From Rhizobium oryzicola (GTDB lineage: Bacteria > Pseudomonadota > Alphaproteobacteria > Rhizobiales > Rhizobiaceae), in assembly GCF_030504645.1 (NCBI RefSeq), contig NZ_JAUKWQ010000001.1, forward strand, positions 434,001 through 498,000: a stretch of 64,000 bases of DNA, read 5' to 3'. This document shows, in pieces, positions 42,631 to 52,563 of the stretch. Numbering within the stretch: position 1 is the stretch's first letter; each line of letters starts with the position of its first letter. Under the pieces are notes generated by a model. The model saw only the letters and a program-made list of their open reading frames with translations, was not told the DNA's origin and made no database searches. The translations under genes were made by a program, and so were the position numbers.

Positions 42631-45600
42631 TCAAGCGCCCTTCGGGCCGTTCTGCTCAAGAAGCTTGCGAACGAGCGCTTCCGTCACGTTGCCGTCATCG
42701 GGCAGGCCGTTCTTGCGCTGGAAAGCCTTGATGGCCTGTACCGTCTTCTTGCCCATCATTCCGTCCGGCTGGCCGGCATCATATCCTTTGCGATTCAGGA
42801 TCGCCTGAATGTTGCGGATGGCCTTGCCCATGTCGACGGAAGCGTTCTGGGTCTTGTCACCCCAGGCTTCTGCGGAGGAAATGGTATTGGACTTCGGGTC
42901 CAGTGGCTGCGGCTTCCAGCTCTCCGCCTTCTCACGAGCGGCCTTCAACTGATCGGGCTTCAGGGCATTGGCGACTTCGTCGCGCTTCTGACCGGCATCC
43001 TTGTCGCCGCCCTTCGCCGCGATAGCAAACCACTTGTAGGATTCCTCGAGGTTCTGGGTCGCACCATTGCCACGGGCATAGAGAATGGCCAGATTGAATT
43101 GGCTATCTGTCACGCCGAGCTCTGCCGCCTTCTCGAACCACTCCATGGCGTTCTTGTAGTCCGGCGTGCCTTGAGCGCCGGAGGCATAGAGCACGGCCAG
43201 ATTGTGCATGGCACTGGCATTGCCTGCACGGGCTGCCTGTTCATAAAGCGCCATGGCCTTTTTCAGGTCGCGCTCGACGCCCGTTCCCTTTTCGTAAAGG
43301 CCTCCAAGGCGATACTGCGCCGGTGCAAGACCACGATCCGCTGCCAGTCGATACCAATTGGCTGCCTGCTTGGGATCAGCCGTAACACCACGGCCTTCGG
43401 TATAGCGGGAACCGATTTCGAAAAGCGCCTGCGGGTCGCCATTGGCGGCTGCATCGGCCAACGCCTTCGGCGTGATCTCCGCAGGAACCGGAATGGTGCT
43501 CTTGGCAGTAGCAGGCGCCGTTGCTGCCGCGGCAACTGGTGCGGCAGTCACGGGCGCAACTGGTGCAGCCGATACCGTATCTGCGCCGACACTGACGCTA
43601 TCGCTATCAAGAGCTCCATTGGTGGCCGGAAGCGGTGCCGCGGTCGATGTCACGGGCGGCTGCGTTGTGGGCGCCGCCGTCTGCGACTTTGGTCCGTCGC
43701 TCGTGGTTGTGTAGGCGGGCGGGTTGGCGCCCGGCACCTTGTCGGCCTTGCCGGTCGCTTCCAGCCCCTTGGAAGTGGAGTCGGTTTGCGCCGTGGTGCT
43801 GGATGGTTGCGGGCGATCCGACCCGGTCAGTGTGTTGACGAGCGGCATCGCCAAAAGCGCGAGAAGGATTGCGCCAACGGCCATCAAAATCGGACGCTGG
43901 TGACGGGCAAGCAGGCTTTTGGAGCCGCCTTTGGCATCAGCCTTCGGAACTCGGATCGGTTGGGCTTGTGATGGCGCCGTTTCCTGCGCGGCGGCTTTTG
44001 CCGCCCGGCGGGCTGCCGCGATATAGTCGACCCGCTCCTCGTCCATGCCGCGGCTTTGGCCCGTGCCGCCCGTTTGGCTGGCGCGTACGCGTTCCAGAAT
44101 CTTGCGAACATCAGGTACGCCGGAACCCGGTTCAAGCAGGTCGTTTTCATGGCCATCCGACAGGGTGTCGGCTGGGTCGAGCGCCGGGGCTGGGCTCACC
44201 ACCGTGCGCGGGGAAGGCGATGTCTGCCGCGCATCCTGCTTCTGGGTCGGGATCAGGCGCTTTGTCAGTGCGCCCAACAGGCTCTTGCGCTGCGGCTCCT
44301 GAACGGAAGCGATGTCAGCTTCGGCGGCCTCTGCCATTTCGATCGGCGGCGCGGTGTTGGACATCAACGCTTCGGTTGTCTTTTCCAGCACGCGCGGCGC
44401 GGGCTCCTGCTGGACTGCGCGGCTGCGCGTCTCGGGGGCTGCCATGGGCGGGCGCACCGTTGCCGGTTCGTAGCCTGCTTCGTCCAGAAGCGGACGCTGC
44501 GAAATGGACGAGCGGCCCGTGCCGGTTTCCATACGGTCCAGGCGTTCGGCAATCTGCACCATCGTGCGGTGCAGGCTGTCAAAGGTCTGCTGGGTCCGCT
44601 CTTCGGAGCCGCGTGTGAGAGCCTCCAGGTGACGAAGATCATCCGCCAGACCCAGGATCGCCGAAATGTCCGGAGTTGCCTGCGAGGAATGACCGCCGCG
44701 TCCATAGGCTTCCACGACGGTCTCAGCAGCGTGGCGTGCCGCCTCCAGCACATATTCGTCGCTGGTCGATATATAGCTTTCTATGGCCGCCATGCGCTCA
44801 TCGAGTGCGCGCGGCAGCGTCGCCGTCATCGGCTCCGAGCTGGACAGCAGGGTCGAGAGGTTGGCAATCTGCTGCTCAAGGTCGCGGATCGCCCGGTTGT
44901 CGGCCTGCGGGCTGGCAACGGCATCATCCAGCCGTGCGGCGATGTCGTCAAGGCGGGTGGTGAGCCGCTCCAGATGCGCGCTTTCGGTGCTATGCTGACG
45001 GTCGCTCACATGATCGAGTTCATCGATCCGTCGCGACAGATAATCCAGCCGGTCTGCCAGCACGTCACTCACCGAACCGGTTTCCAGCGCGTCGATCTTG
45101 CGTGAAATGTCGGAGAGGAAGCCGGTGACTTCGGCCTGCGGCCGAACGTTGACGCCTCGATGGAGAAGCTCAGTCAGCCCCTCAAGCTGTTCCTCAACGC
45201 GCCCCGTATGCTGGGCGTCTGCCAGAAGCTCGACCTTGTCGGTCAGCGCCTCGACGCGGGATGCCAGATCCTGGGCGGAAAGTGAGGCTGCCGCCCGCGC
45301 CATGGCATCCACTTGACTTGCGATGATGTCCAGGCGGTCTTCGATCCGGTGAATCAGCACCTGCTCGCTGCCGTCACTGCGATGGCGGGGGGAGTTGGCG
45401 ATGGTGCGGCTGATCTCTTCCAGGCGGTAATCGATCTGCGAAAACTGTTCGGCAAACAGATCCGTGGGAATTGCGCGTGAGCCGAGCGCCTCGACGGTCT
45501 GAGCCAGCGACAGCAGCCTGTCTTCCAGGGCAAGGATAGCGGGGCTGTTGGAGATGCTGCCCAGTTCGGCCTTCACGCCATCGATACGATAGGCAAGCGC

Positions 45601-46320
45601 GATCAGCTCCTGACGAATGCCTGACGTATCGATATCCTGAAGGCGCGTTTCCAGATCGTCCCAGCGCTGCTCCAGCTGTTTCAGCACCGTATCCTGATTC
45701 AGGCCGGCGATCTGCTGCTGCAGGCGATGAAGCTCCTTGCGAAGCTCTCCCGGTGCGCCGCTGGTCTGGCCACCCAACGCATCGACGCGTTCGGAAAGGC
45801 GCGACAACTCATGGCGGATGTCGTCCTCAAAATGCGGATCGGCTGAGCGAGCAGGAGCGGACTTGACATAATCGCGCAGCGATTGGATCTCGCGCGAAAT
45901 AGTGGCGGAGATTTCGTTGCGCAGTGTGGCCGTGATGCCGGACAGGTCGACCGCGTCTACCCGTTCGTTGCGGGTTGCTGGGGCCGCGGGGCTGGGGTTT
46001 CTGAAAACGGCTGTACGCGGGTCAGGTCGTGCAGTTTCGGCTGCAGTGAGCCGCTCACTGATCTGTCGTTGCTGCTCGCGCGTTGGTCGCTGCGGCTCAC
46101 GGCTGCTGTCCAGCAGGCGCTGCCGTTCGCGGATTTCCTGCAAAAGCGGCGAATCCTGATGCGGGCGACGCGGCGACGCGGCTCGACGGTCGATGTCATC
46201 GGCGGGGGCGCCATGCATCAACCCTTCGATACGCGCTTCCAGATTCTCGATCGTGCGGTTCAACGCATCCAGCGAGGTCCGCTCCCCGCGAGAATTGGCA
46301 TTGTGGCGTGATCCGTTCAT
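42631..46320 (-). CDS. podJ: Polar organelle development protein PodJ
   Basis: A 1229-residue polar scaffold. The long N-terminal coiled-coil part has repeated predicted helices (SLDALNRTIENLEARIEGL, then many Leu/Glu/Arg heptads). A transmembrane segment lies near residues 806-830 (RPILMAVGAILLALLAMPLV). The periplasmic part has Pro/Thr-rich sequence, Sel1-like repeats (about 970-1120) and a C-terminal peptidoglycan-binding domain (ILNRKGYDAGQPDGMMGKKT). In Agrobacterium PodJ governs the old-to-new pole transition in growth. The start at 46320 is chosen by the MNGSRHNANSRGERT N-terminus. Confidence 0.93.
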   Translation of the reverse strand: MNGSRHNANSRGERTSLDALNRTIENLEARIEGLMHGAPADDIDRRAASPRRPHQDSPLLQEIRERQRLLDSSREPQRPTREQQRQISERLTAAETARPDPRTAVFRNPSPAAPATRNERVDAVDLSGITATLRNEISATISREIQSLRDYVKSAPARSADPHFEDDIRHELSRLSERVDALGGQTSGAPGELRKELHRLQQQIAGLNQDTVLKQLEQRWDDLETRLQDIDTSGIRQELIALAYRIDGVKAELGSISNSPAILALEDRLLSLAQTVEALGSRAIPTDLFAEQFSQIDYRLEEISRTIANSPRHRSDGSEQVLIHRIEDRLDIIASQVDAMARAAASLSAQDLASRVEALTDKVELLADAQHTGRVEEQLEGLTELLHRGVNVRPQAEVTGFLSDISRKIDALETGSVSDVLADRLDYLSRRIDELDHVSDRQHSTESAHLERLTTRLDDIAARLDDAVASPQADNRAIRDLEQQIANLSTLLSSSEPMTATLPRALDERMAAIESYISTSDEYVLEAARHAAETVVEAYGRGGHSSQATPDISAILGLADDLRHLEALTRGSEERTQQTFDSLHRTMVQIAERLDRMETGTGRSSISQRPLLDEAGYEPATVRPPMAAPETRSRAVQQEPAPRVLEKTTEALMSNTAPPIEMAEAAEADIASVQEPQRKSLLGALTKRLIPTQKQDARQTSPSPRTVVSPAPALDPADTLSDGHENDLLEPGSGVPDVRKILERVRASQTGGTGQSRGMDEERVDYIAAARRAAKAAAQETAPSQAQPIRVPKADAKGGSKSLLARHQRPILMAVGAILLALLAMPLVNTLTGSDRPQPSSTTAQTDSTSKGLEATGKADKVPGANPPAYTTTSDGPKSQTAAPTTQPPVTSTAAPLPATNGALDSDSVSVGADTVSAAPVAPVTAAPVAAAATAPATAKSTIPVPAEITPKALADAAANGDPQALFEIGSRYTEGRGVTADPKQAANWYRLAADRGLAPAQYRLGGLYEKGTGVERDLKKAMALYEQAARAGNASAMHNLAVLYASGAQGTPDYKNAMEWFEKAAELGVTDSQFNLAILYARGNGATQNLEESYKWFAIAAKGGDKDAGQKRDEVANALKPDQLKAAREKAESWKPQPLDPKSNTISSAEAWGDKTQNASVDMGKAIRNIQAILNRKGYDAGQPDGMMGKKTVQAIKAFQRKNGLPDDGNVTEALVRKLLEQNGPKGA

Positions 46321-46524
46321 AATTTGCTCGCTTCGGCAGCTTGAATCCGGGAAAGCCTGGGTGAAAGCGCTGACCGCCAGTCCGGGCAGCCTTTCAGGAA
46401 GCGCATTGGTCCGGACTAGGTCGCGGGGCTTGCCCGAAACTTTCGCTGCGGACCGCTCCAAGGGCGGACCCGGCTGCCGGTGCGACGCACGACAGCTCTG
46501 CTCTTCACCTTTCGCGAAACATGG

Positions 46525-46555
46525 TTAACAAGGCTTTAACATTCTGAAAGTTTAA
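46525..46555. promoter_or_regulatory. CtrA-type box upstream of podJ
   Basis: TTAA-N7-TTAA (46525-46539, GGTTAACAAGGCTTTAAC) is a full CtrA consensus, followed by another TTAA at 46552. It lies about 205 bases before the podJ start in the 535-base gap 46321-46855, which has no gene. A GANTC is at 46343. CtrA control of podJ is known in Caulobacter; here it is inference. Confidence 0.6.
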
Positions 46556-46774
46556 CGTGATCTTGCCGCTTAAGATTGCGCGCAGGCATTGTCTCGCAAT
46601 GTATTTCAGCATTGACTTGCGCACCCGCAGCAGTCTGCGAAACACTGCTGGCACCTATGTTCCCGCAACATCACTTGCCATGGCTTTCCATTCGGTCTCT
46701 GCTGCGTATCACTGTTCTCACAGGCTTCGGCCAGATCACATGATTGTTTGCCTCGGGCCGCGGCGAATTTTCCA

Positions 46775-46798
46775 ATTGACGTTTACGCGCACGTCAAT
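46775..46798. promoter_or_regulatory. ATTGACGT-N8-ACGTCAAT palindrome before the beta-oxidation operon
   Basis: A perfect 8-bp dyad with an 8-base spacer, lying 58 bases before the acyl-CoA dehydrogenase start. It shares TTGACG...CGTCAA arms with the site in front of fadD (24549). Shared regulation of fatty-acid catabolism is likely but unproven. Confidence 0.55.
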
Positions 46799-46855
46799 AT
46801 TTTGTAAGCCTATGGATGCCGGTCCATCCGGCCGCTGATTTGGAGGAGTTCGCGA

Positions 46856-48649
46856 ATGCCTGTCTACAAGGCTCCGGTCGCTGATACGCTGTTTATCCTG
46901 AATGATGTGCTCGGCATCGAGCGGTACAACAACCTGCCGGGTTTTGGCGATGCGACGCCTGAGATGATCGACGCCATCGCTTCGGAAGCCGCAAAGCTTT
47001 CGGAGGAAGTATTGTTCCCGGTCAACTACTCCGGTGATCAGGAAGGCTGCGTTCGTTCCGATGACGGAACGGTGAAGACACCGAAAGGCTTCAAGTCCGC
47101 CTATGATGCCTACTGCGAGGGCGGCTGGATCGGCCTTGCCGTGCCGGAAGAGTTTGGCGGACAGGGCCTGCCCTACACGCTGCATGCGGCCGTCGGCGAA
47201 TATACCTCCGCCGCCAACATGTCGCTGATGATGTATCCCGGTCTGACGCAGGGTGCGATTGCCGCGATCCTCGTGCACGGCAGCGACGAACAGAAGCAGA
47301 CCTATCTGCCGAAGATGGTGGAGGGCAAATGGTCCGGCACCATGAACCTGACGGAACCCCATTGCGGTACCGATCTCGGCCTGCTGCGCACCAAGGCCGT
47401 TCCGAACGGTGACGGCACCTACAGGATATCCGGCCAGAAGATCTTCATCTCTGCCGGCGAACACGACATGACGGACAATATTGTCCATCTTGTCCTTGCG
47501 CGTATCGAAGGTGCGCCAGCCGGCACCAAAGGCATTTCGCTGTTCATCGTGCCGAAATACCTCGTCAACGAGGACGGTTCGCTCGGCGCGCGCAACAAGG
47601 TCGTCTGCGGTGCCATCGAGCACAAGATGGGCATTCACGGCAATGCCACTTGCGTGATGAACTATGACGAGGCGACCGGCTACCTGATCGGGGCCGAGAA
47701 CAAGGGCCTCAACGCCATGTTCGTCATGATGAACGAGGCGCGCCTGGGCGTCGGTCTCCAGGGTCTCGCGATTGCCGAAGTGGCCTACCAGAATGCCGTT
47801 GCCTACGCCAAGGACCGCATACAGGGTCGCTCGCTCTCCGGCCCCAAGGCACCGGAAAAGGCGGCTGATCCCATCATCGTGCATCCCGATATCCGCCGCA
47901 CGTTGATGACCATTAAGTCCTTCAATGAGGCGGGCCGCGCCTTCATGCTCTGGACGGCGCTGAAGTCTGATATTGCCCATCGCTCTGCGGATGCGAAAGA
48001 ACGTCAGGATGCCGACGATCTGTTGGGTCTTGCCACGCCGATCCTGAAGGGTGTGCTGACCGACAAGGGCTTCGACCATGCGGTGATGGCGCAGCAGGTC
48101 TATGGTGGTCACGGCTATATCGAAGAATGGGGCATGAGCCAGTATGTGCGCGATGCCCGCATCGCCATGATCTATGAGGGCGCCAACGGCATCCAGGCGC
48201 TCGATCTCGTTGGTCGCAAGCTGGCGCTGAACGGCGGCCGCGCCGTTATGGCCGCCTTCAAAGAAATCGGCGATTTCTGCGAGGAAAACCGGTCGAACGA
48301 GCAGATGGCGCCGTTTACCAAGGCGCTGAAGAAGGGTCTGAACGACCTTCAGGCTTCCACCATGTGGTTCATGCAGAACGCCATGGCCAAGCCTGACAAT
48401 GCCGGTGCCGGTTCGACCGATTACATGCACCTCTTTGGCCTCGTGATGCTGGGCTACATGTGGGCAAAGATGGCGAAGTCCGCGCAGGATCTCATTGCGG
48501 CAGGCGATGAGCGCACCGATTTCCTCAACAACAAGCTTGTCATGGCGCGCTTCTACATGGACAAGATCATGCCGGAAACGGCGCTTCGTAAGGTCCGCAT
48601 CGAGGCGGGCGCGGATACGCTGATGGAACTGGCCGCGGAAGCTTTTTGA
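46856..48649 (+). CDS. Acyl-CoA dehydrogenase (long form)
   Basis: This 597-residue flavoprotein performs the first oxidation of beta-oxidation. The acyl-CoA dehydrogenase core has LTEPHCGTDLGLLRTKA, GGHGYIEEWGMSQYVRDARI and IYEGANGIQALDLVGRKL; the catalytic Glu is in the IYEGANG segment. A C-terminal extension of about 130 residues matches the longer acyl-CoA dehydrogenases found with FadA/FadJ. The ATG follows GGAGG. It is the first gene of a fatty-acid catabolism cluster. Confidence 0.93.
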   Translation: MPVYKAPVADTLFILNDVLGIERYNNLPGFGDATPEMIDAIASEAAKLSEEVLFPVNYSGDQEGCVRSDDGTVKTPKGFKSAYDAYCEGGWIGLAVPEEFGGQGLPYTLHAAVGEYTSAANMSLMMYPGLTQGAIAAILVHGSDEQKQTYLPKMVEGKWSGTMNLTEPHCGTDLGLLRTKAVPNGDGTYRISGQKIFISAGEHDMTDNIVHLVLARIEGAPAGTKGISLFIVPKYLVNEDGSLGARNKVVCGAIEHKMGIHGNATCVMNYDEATGYLIGAENKGLNAMFVMMNEARLGVGLQGLAIAEVAYQNAVAYAKDRIQGRSLSGPKAPEKAADPIIVHPDIRRTLMTIKSFNEAGRAFMLWTALKSDIAHRSADAKERQDADDLLGLATPILKGVLTDKGFDHAVMAQQVYGGHGYIEEWGMSQYVRDARIAMIYEGANGIQALDLVGRKLALNGGRAVMAAFKEIGDFCEENRSNEQMAPFTKALKKGLNDLQASTMWFMQNAMAKPDNAGAGSTDYMHLFGLVMLGYMWAKMAKSAQDLIAAGDERTDFLNNKLVMARFYMDKIMPETALRKVRIEAGADTLMELAAEAF

Positions 48650-48656
48650 AGTTTGC

Positions 48657-48803
48657 CCCTCACCCTAACCCTCTCCCCGCAGGCGGGGAGAGGGGACGTG
48701 GCCGACGCAAACGAAAGAGTGTGGGCAGGACGGTGAAGCATTTTCCCTTCTCCCCGTCATCACGGGGAGAAGGTGCCGGTAGGCGGATGAGGGGCAGTCT
48801 CCC
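48657..48803. repeat. RIME-like GC-rich palindromic repeat
   Basis: Two hairpins lie in the 217-base gap between two genes of the operon: CCTCTCCCCGC-AG-GCGGGGAGAGG (48670-48693) and CCTTCTCCCCGT/ACGGGGAGAAGG (48746-48773). This is the typical form of rhizobial intergenic mosaic elements. They often occur between genes within an operon and may affect mRNA stability. Confidence 0.75.
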
Positions 48804-48866
48804 TTCCAGATTGGCCGGTGAGAAGAAATTTCATGAGGCGCTCCGCGCGCCCAAGGGAGAGAGATA

Positions 48867-50075
48867 ATGACCGAAGTCTATATCTATGACCACGTGCGCA
48901 CGCCGCGCGGTCGCGGCAAGAAGGATGGCTCGCTGCACGAGGTGCCGTCCGTTCGCCTCGCCGCGAAGACGCTGGAAGCGATCCGTGATCGAAACGGCCT
49001 CGATACGGCCAATGTCGATGACATCATCATGGGCTGCGTCGATCCGGTCATGGATGCCGGTGCCGTCATCCCCAAGGCTGCGGCGTTTGAGGCAGGCTAT
49101 TCCACCAAGGCGCCCGGCATGCAGATCTCGCGCTTCTGCGCCTCGGGTCTCGATGCGGTGAATTTTGCTGCGGGCAAGGTCGCCGCCGGTTCGGACGAGA
49201 TCGTCATCGCCGGTGGTGTGGAAAGCATGTCGCGCGTCGGCATGGGCATGTCCGGCGGCAGCTGGTACATGGACCCCTCCGTCAACTTCCCCGGCTATTT
49301 CATGCCGCAGGGCGTGTCCGCCGATCTCATTGCCACGAAATACGGCTTCTCCCGCGATGACGTGGACGCCTATGCGGTAGAAAGCCAGAAGCGCGCAGCA
49401 CACGCCTGGGAAAAGGGCTACTTCAAGAACTCGGTCATTCCGGTGAAGGACCAGAACGGTCTCGTCATCCTCGACCGGGACGAGCACATGCGTCCGGATA
49501 CGAACATGCAAGGCTTGGCCTCTCTCAACCCGTCCTTCCAGATGCCGGGTGAAATGGGCGGCTTCGAAGCCGTCGGCATCCAGGCGCATCCCGAAGTCGA
49601 GCGCATCAACTACGTTCACCATGCCGGTAACTCCTCGGGCATCGTGGATGGCGCTGCCGCCGTTCTCGTCGGCTCCAAGGCAGGCGGTCAGACGATGGGG
49701 TTGAAGCCTCGCGCCCGCATCAAGGCCTTTGCTAATATCGGTTCCGATCCGGCCCTGATGCTGACTGGCCCGGTTGATGTGACGGAAAAGCTCTTGAAGA
49801 AGACTGGCATGTCGATCTTCGACATCGACCTGTTCGAGCTGAACGAAGCCTTCGCCGCTGTCGTGCTGCGCTATCTTCAGGCCTTCGAGATCGATCATGC
49901 GAAGATGAACGTCAATGGCGGTGCAATTGCCATGGGGCACCCGCTGGGGGCCACGGGCGCCATGATCCTCGGCACGGTTCTGGACGAACTGGAACGCCGC
50001 GATTTGAACACCGCGCTGGTCACGCTCTGCATCGGCGCGGGCATGGGCACGGCAACGGTCATCGAGCGGGTTTGA
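48867..50075 (+). CDS. fadA: Acetyl-CoA C-acyltransferase (thiolase)
   Basis: A 402-residue thiolase that cleaves 3-ketoacyl-CoA in the last step of beta-oxidation. The acylating Cys is in ISRFCASGLDAVNFAAGKV. The His in NGGAIAMGHPLGATGA and the second Cys in TLCIGAGMGTAT complete the catalytic set. It lies between the acyl-CoA dehydrogenase and the hydratase/dehydrogenase. FadA is the best functional label; an acetyl-CoA acetyltransferase role is also possible. Confidence 0.92.
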   Translation: MTEVYIYDHVRTPRGRGKKDGSLHEVPSVRLAAKTLEAIRDRNGLDTANVDDIIMGCVDPVMDAGAVIPKAAAFEAGYSTKAPGMQISRFCASGLDAVNFAAGKVAAGSDEIVIAGGVESMSRVGMGMSGGSWYMDPSVNFPGYFMPQGVSADLIATKYGFSRDDVDAYAVESQKRAAHAWEKGYFKNSVIPVKDQNGLVILDRDEHMRPDTNMQGLASLNPSFQMPGEMGGFEAVGIQAHPEVERINYVHHAGNSSGIVDGAAAVLVGSKAGGQTMGLKPRARIKAFANIGSDPALMLTGPVDVTEKLLKKTGMSIFDIDLFELNEAFAAVVLRYLQAFEIDHAKMNVNGGAIAMGHPLGATGAMILGTVLDELERRDLNTALVTLCIGAGMGTATVIERV

Positions 50076-50088
50076 GGGGCGCGCCGAA

Positions 50089-50286
50089 ATGGACCATTGG
50101 CAACGCCACCTGGACAACAATCGTGAACACGATCGGCGAGAGCAACAGATGGCGGAAGATTATCAGGAGAGCCTTTCTGTCACTCCGAAAGAGCATGCGC
50201 GCGTGCTTGGTGAGACAAACCGGGCTCTACTGATCATGCTGGTGGTTGTCTTCGTTGTCGCTGCGCTGGCCGTGACCTTCTACTGA
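50089..50286 (+). CDS. Small membrane protein in the beta-oxidation cluster
   Basis: A 65-residue protein with a charged N-terminus (MDHWQRHLDNNREHDRREQQ) and one C-terminal hydrophobic helix (LLIMLVVVFVVAALAVTFY). It lies 13 bases after the thiolase stop and 33 before the next gene, so is co-transcribed. No family recognised. Confidence 0.7.
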   Translation: MDHWQRHLDNNREHDRREQQMAEDYQESLSVTPKEHARVLGETNRALLIMLVVVFVVAALAVTFY

Positions 50287-50319
50287 CGGTCAAAAAATTC
50301 AGGGAAGAGGAATCCCAAT

Positions 50320-52536
50320 ATGAGCACCTACAAGAATTTCACTGTCGAAACCGACGCAGATGGCATTGCTCTCGTCACCTGGGACATGCCGGACAAGAGC
50401 ATGAACGTTTTCACCGTCGAGGTGATGGACGAGATCGACGCGATCGTCGATCAGACGGTCGCCGATGCGGCTGTGAAGGGCGTCGTCTTCACGTCGGGTA
50501 AGAATTCCTTCTCTGGCGGTGCGGATCTCACCATGATCCGCGGCATGTTCTCGCTCTTGCATGAGGAACAGGCCAACAACCCCGACACCGCCATGCAGAA
50601 ACTGTTCGACGTGGCCGGTAGCATGACCTGGCTGTGGCGCAAGATCGAGACCAACGGCAAGCCGTGGGTCTCCGCCATCAATGGCGTGTGCATGGGCGGT
50701 GCGCTGGAACTGTCGCTCGCCTGCCATGGACGCGTGGTCTCCAACGCAAAGTCGGTCAAGTTGGCGCTGCCGGAAGTCAAGGTCGGCATCTTCCCCGGTG
50801 CCGGCGGCACGCAGCGTGTGGCGCGCCTTGCCAATACGCAGGATGCCCTGCAGATGATGACGACCGGCCAGACGCTGACTCCGTCGCGCGCCAAGGCCAT
50901 GAACCTCGTGCATCAGGTGGTCGAGCCCGACCAGTTGATCCCCGCCGCAAAGCAGATGATCAAGGACGGTCTGAAGCCGGTCGCGCCCTGGGACGAGAAA
51001 GGCTTCAAGGTTCCGGGCGGCGGCATCTGGACGCCCGCTTCCGCCCAACTCTGGCCGGCAGCACCCGCCATCCTTCGCCGTGAAACCGCGGGTAACTATC
51101 CCGGCGCTCTGGCCATTCTCAAATGCGTCTATGAAGGCCTCCAGGTTCCCTTCGATACGGGCCTGAAGATCGAGCAGCGCTATTTCACGCAGGTGCTGCG
51201 CTCCACCGAAGCCTTCTCGATGATCCGCTCGCTGTTCATTTCCATGCAGGAATTAGGCAAGGGCGCGCGCCGCCCCGCAGGCGTCGAAAAGAAGAAGCTC
51301 TCGAAGATCGGCGTCGTCGGCGCTGGCTTCATGGGCGCCTCCATCGCCTATGTCACGGCCGCCGCCGGCATTGCCGTTTCGCTGATCGATCGCGACGAAG
51401 AGGCCGCCGCCAAGGGTAAGGCCGTCTCTGAAAAGCTGGTGGCTGACAGTGTTGGTAAGGGACGGATGACCAAGGAAGAGGGCGAGAAGCTTCTTTCGCT
51501 GATCACCCCGACCGCCGATTACTCCACGCTGTCGGATGTCTCGCTCGTTGTTGAAGCTGTCTTCGAAGACCGTCAGGTGAAGAAGGACGTCATCGAGAAG
51601 GTCGAAGCCGTCCTGCCGGAAACGGCGATCTTCGCCTCCAACACCTCGACGCTGCCGATCACCGGTCTGGCGAAGAATTCCAAGCGTCCAAAACAGTTCA
51701 TCGGCGTGCATTTCTTCTCGCCGGTCGAAAAGATGATGCTGACGGAAGTCATCCTCGGCGAGGAAACCGGCGACGAGGCGCTTGCAGTCGCGCTGGATTA
51801 TGTCGCGCAGATCAAGAAAACGCCGATCGTGGTCAACGATACGCGCGGCTTCTATGTCAACCGTTGCGTCTTCCGCTACATCAACGAGGCCTATGACATG
51901 CTGATCGAAGGCGTGCCGGCAGCAATGATCGAAAATGCCGCCAAGATGGCAGGCATGCCGGTTGGCCCGCTGTCGCTGAACGACGAGGTGGCTGTCGATC
52001 TCTCCCAGAAGATCATGAAGGCTTCGATTGCCGATCTCGGTGAGGCCTCGGTGAAGCCGGAGCACATGGCGCTAGTCAACAAGCTCGTGGATGAACTCGA
52101 TCGCCGCGGCCGCAAGAACGCCAAGGGCTTCTATGAATATCCAGCCAAGCCCGCCAAGAAGTTCCTGTGGCCGGGCCTGAAGGATCTCTATCCCCAGAAG
52201 CCGGCTTCCGAAGTGGATGTCAACGTGCTGAAGCAGCGCCTGCTGGTTACGATCGCGCTGGAAGCCGCGCGTACAGTAGAGGAAGGCATTGTCACCGATC
52301 CGCGTGAGGCGGATGTCGGCTCCATCCTCGGCTTTGGGTTTGCGCCGTACACGGGCGGCACGCTGTCCTATATCGACGGCATGGGTGTGAAGACTTTCGT
52401 GGCTCTGTGCGAAAAGCTCGCCGCCGAATACGGCGAACACTTCAAGCCGACGCCGCTGCTGCGCGACATGGCCGCCAAGGGTGAGACCTTCTACACGCGC
52501 TTCAATCCTTACGGGGCCGAGCAGCAGGCTGCATAA
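50320..52536 (+). CDS. fadJ: Enoyl-CoA hydratase/3-hydroxyacyl-CoA dehydrogenase
   Basis: This 738-residue bifunctional enzyme catalyses the hydration and second oxidation of beta-oxidation. The N-terminal crotonase domain shows GGADLTMIRGMF and the oxyanion motif INGVCMGGALELSLACH. The NAD-binding IGVVGAGFMGASIAYVTAAAG begins near residue 328, with HFFSPVEKMML and VNDTRGFYVNRC further on. Two C-terminal dehydrogenase domains follow. FadB/FadJ type; the sequence cannot separate the two names. Confidence 0.93.
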   Translation: MSTYKNFTVETDADGIALVTWDMPDKSMNVFTVEVMDEIDAIVDQTVADAAVKGVVFTSGKNSFSGGADLTMIRGMFSLLHEEQANNPDTAMQKLFDVAGSMTWLWRKIETNGKPWVSAINGVCMGGALELSLACHGRVVSNAKSVKLALPEVKVGIFPGAGGTQRVARLANTQDALQMMTTGQTLTPSRAKAMNLVHQVVEPDQLIPAAKQMIKDGLKPVAPWDEKGFKVPGGGIWTPASAQLWPAAPAILRRETAGNYPGALAILKCVYEGLQVPFDTGLKIEQRYFTQVLRSTEAFSMIRSLFISMQELGKGARRPAGVEKKKLSKIGVVGAGFMGASIAYVTAAAGIAVSLIDRDEEAAAKGKAVSEKLVADSVGKGRMTKEEGEKLLSLITPTADYSTLSDVSLVVEAVFEDRQVKKDVIEKVEAVLPETAIFASNTSTLPITGLAKNSKRPKQFIGVHFFSPVEKMMLTEVILGEETGDEALAVALDYVAQIKKTPIVVNDTRGFYVNRCVFRYINEAYDMLIEGVPAAMIENAAKMAGMPVGPLSLNDEVAVDLSQKIMKASIADLGEASVKPEHMALVNKLVDELDRRGRKNAKGFYEYPAKPAKKFLWPGLKDLYPQKPASEVDVNVLKQRLLVTIALEAARTVEEGIVTDPREADVGSILGFGFAPYTGGTLSYIDGMGVKTFVALCEKLAAEYGEHFKPTPLLRDMAAKGETFYTRFNPYGAEQQAA

Positions 52537-52563
52537 GCGGTCTTCCATTTCATAGAATAGCAG

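Noticed and set aside
42463-43971. 502-codon plus-strand frame with Cys/Arg/Gly-rich sequence over podJ
   Set aside because: It lies opposite the Sel1 and peptidoglycan-binding domains of podJ; the low-complexity sequence arises from codon bias on the other strand.
46736-48430. 564-codon minus-strand frame over the acyl-CoA dehydrogenase
   Set aside because: Fully antisense to conserved dehydrogenase motifs.
48657-48803. Possible CRISPR array or terminator pair
   Set aside because: There are only two hairpins with different sequences and no regularly spaced repeats; it matches a rhizobial RIME-like element.
48831-50120. 429-codon minus-strand frame over the thiolase
   Set aside because: Fully antisense to the thiolase, with no domain.
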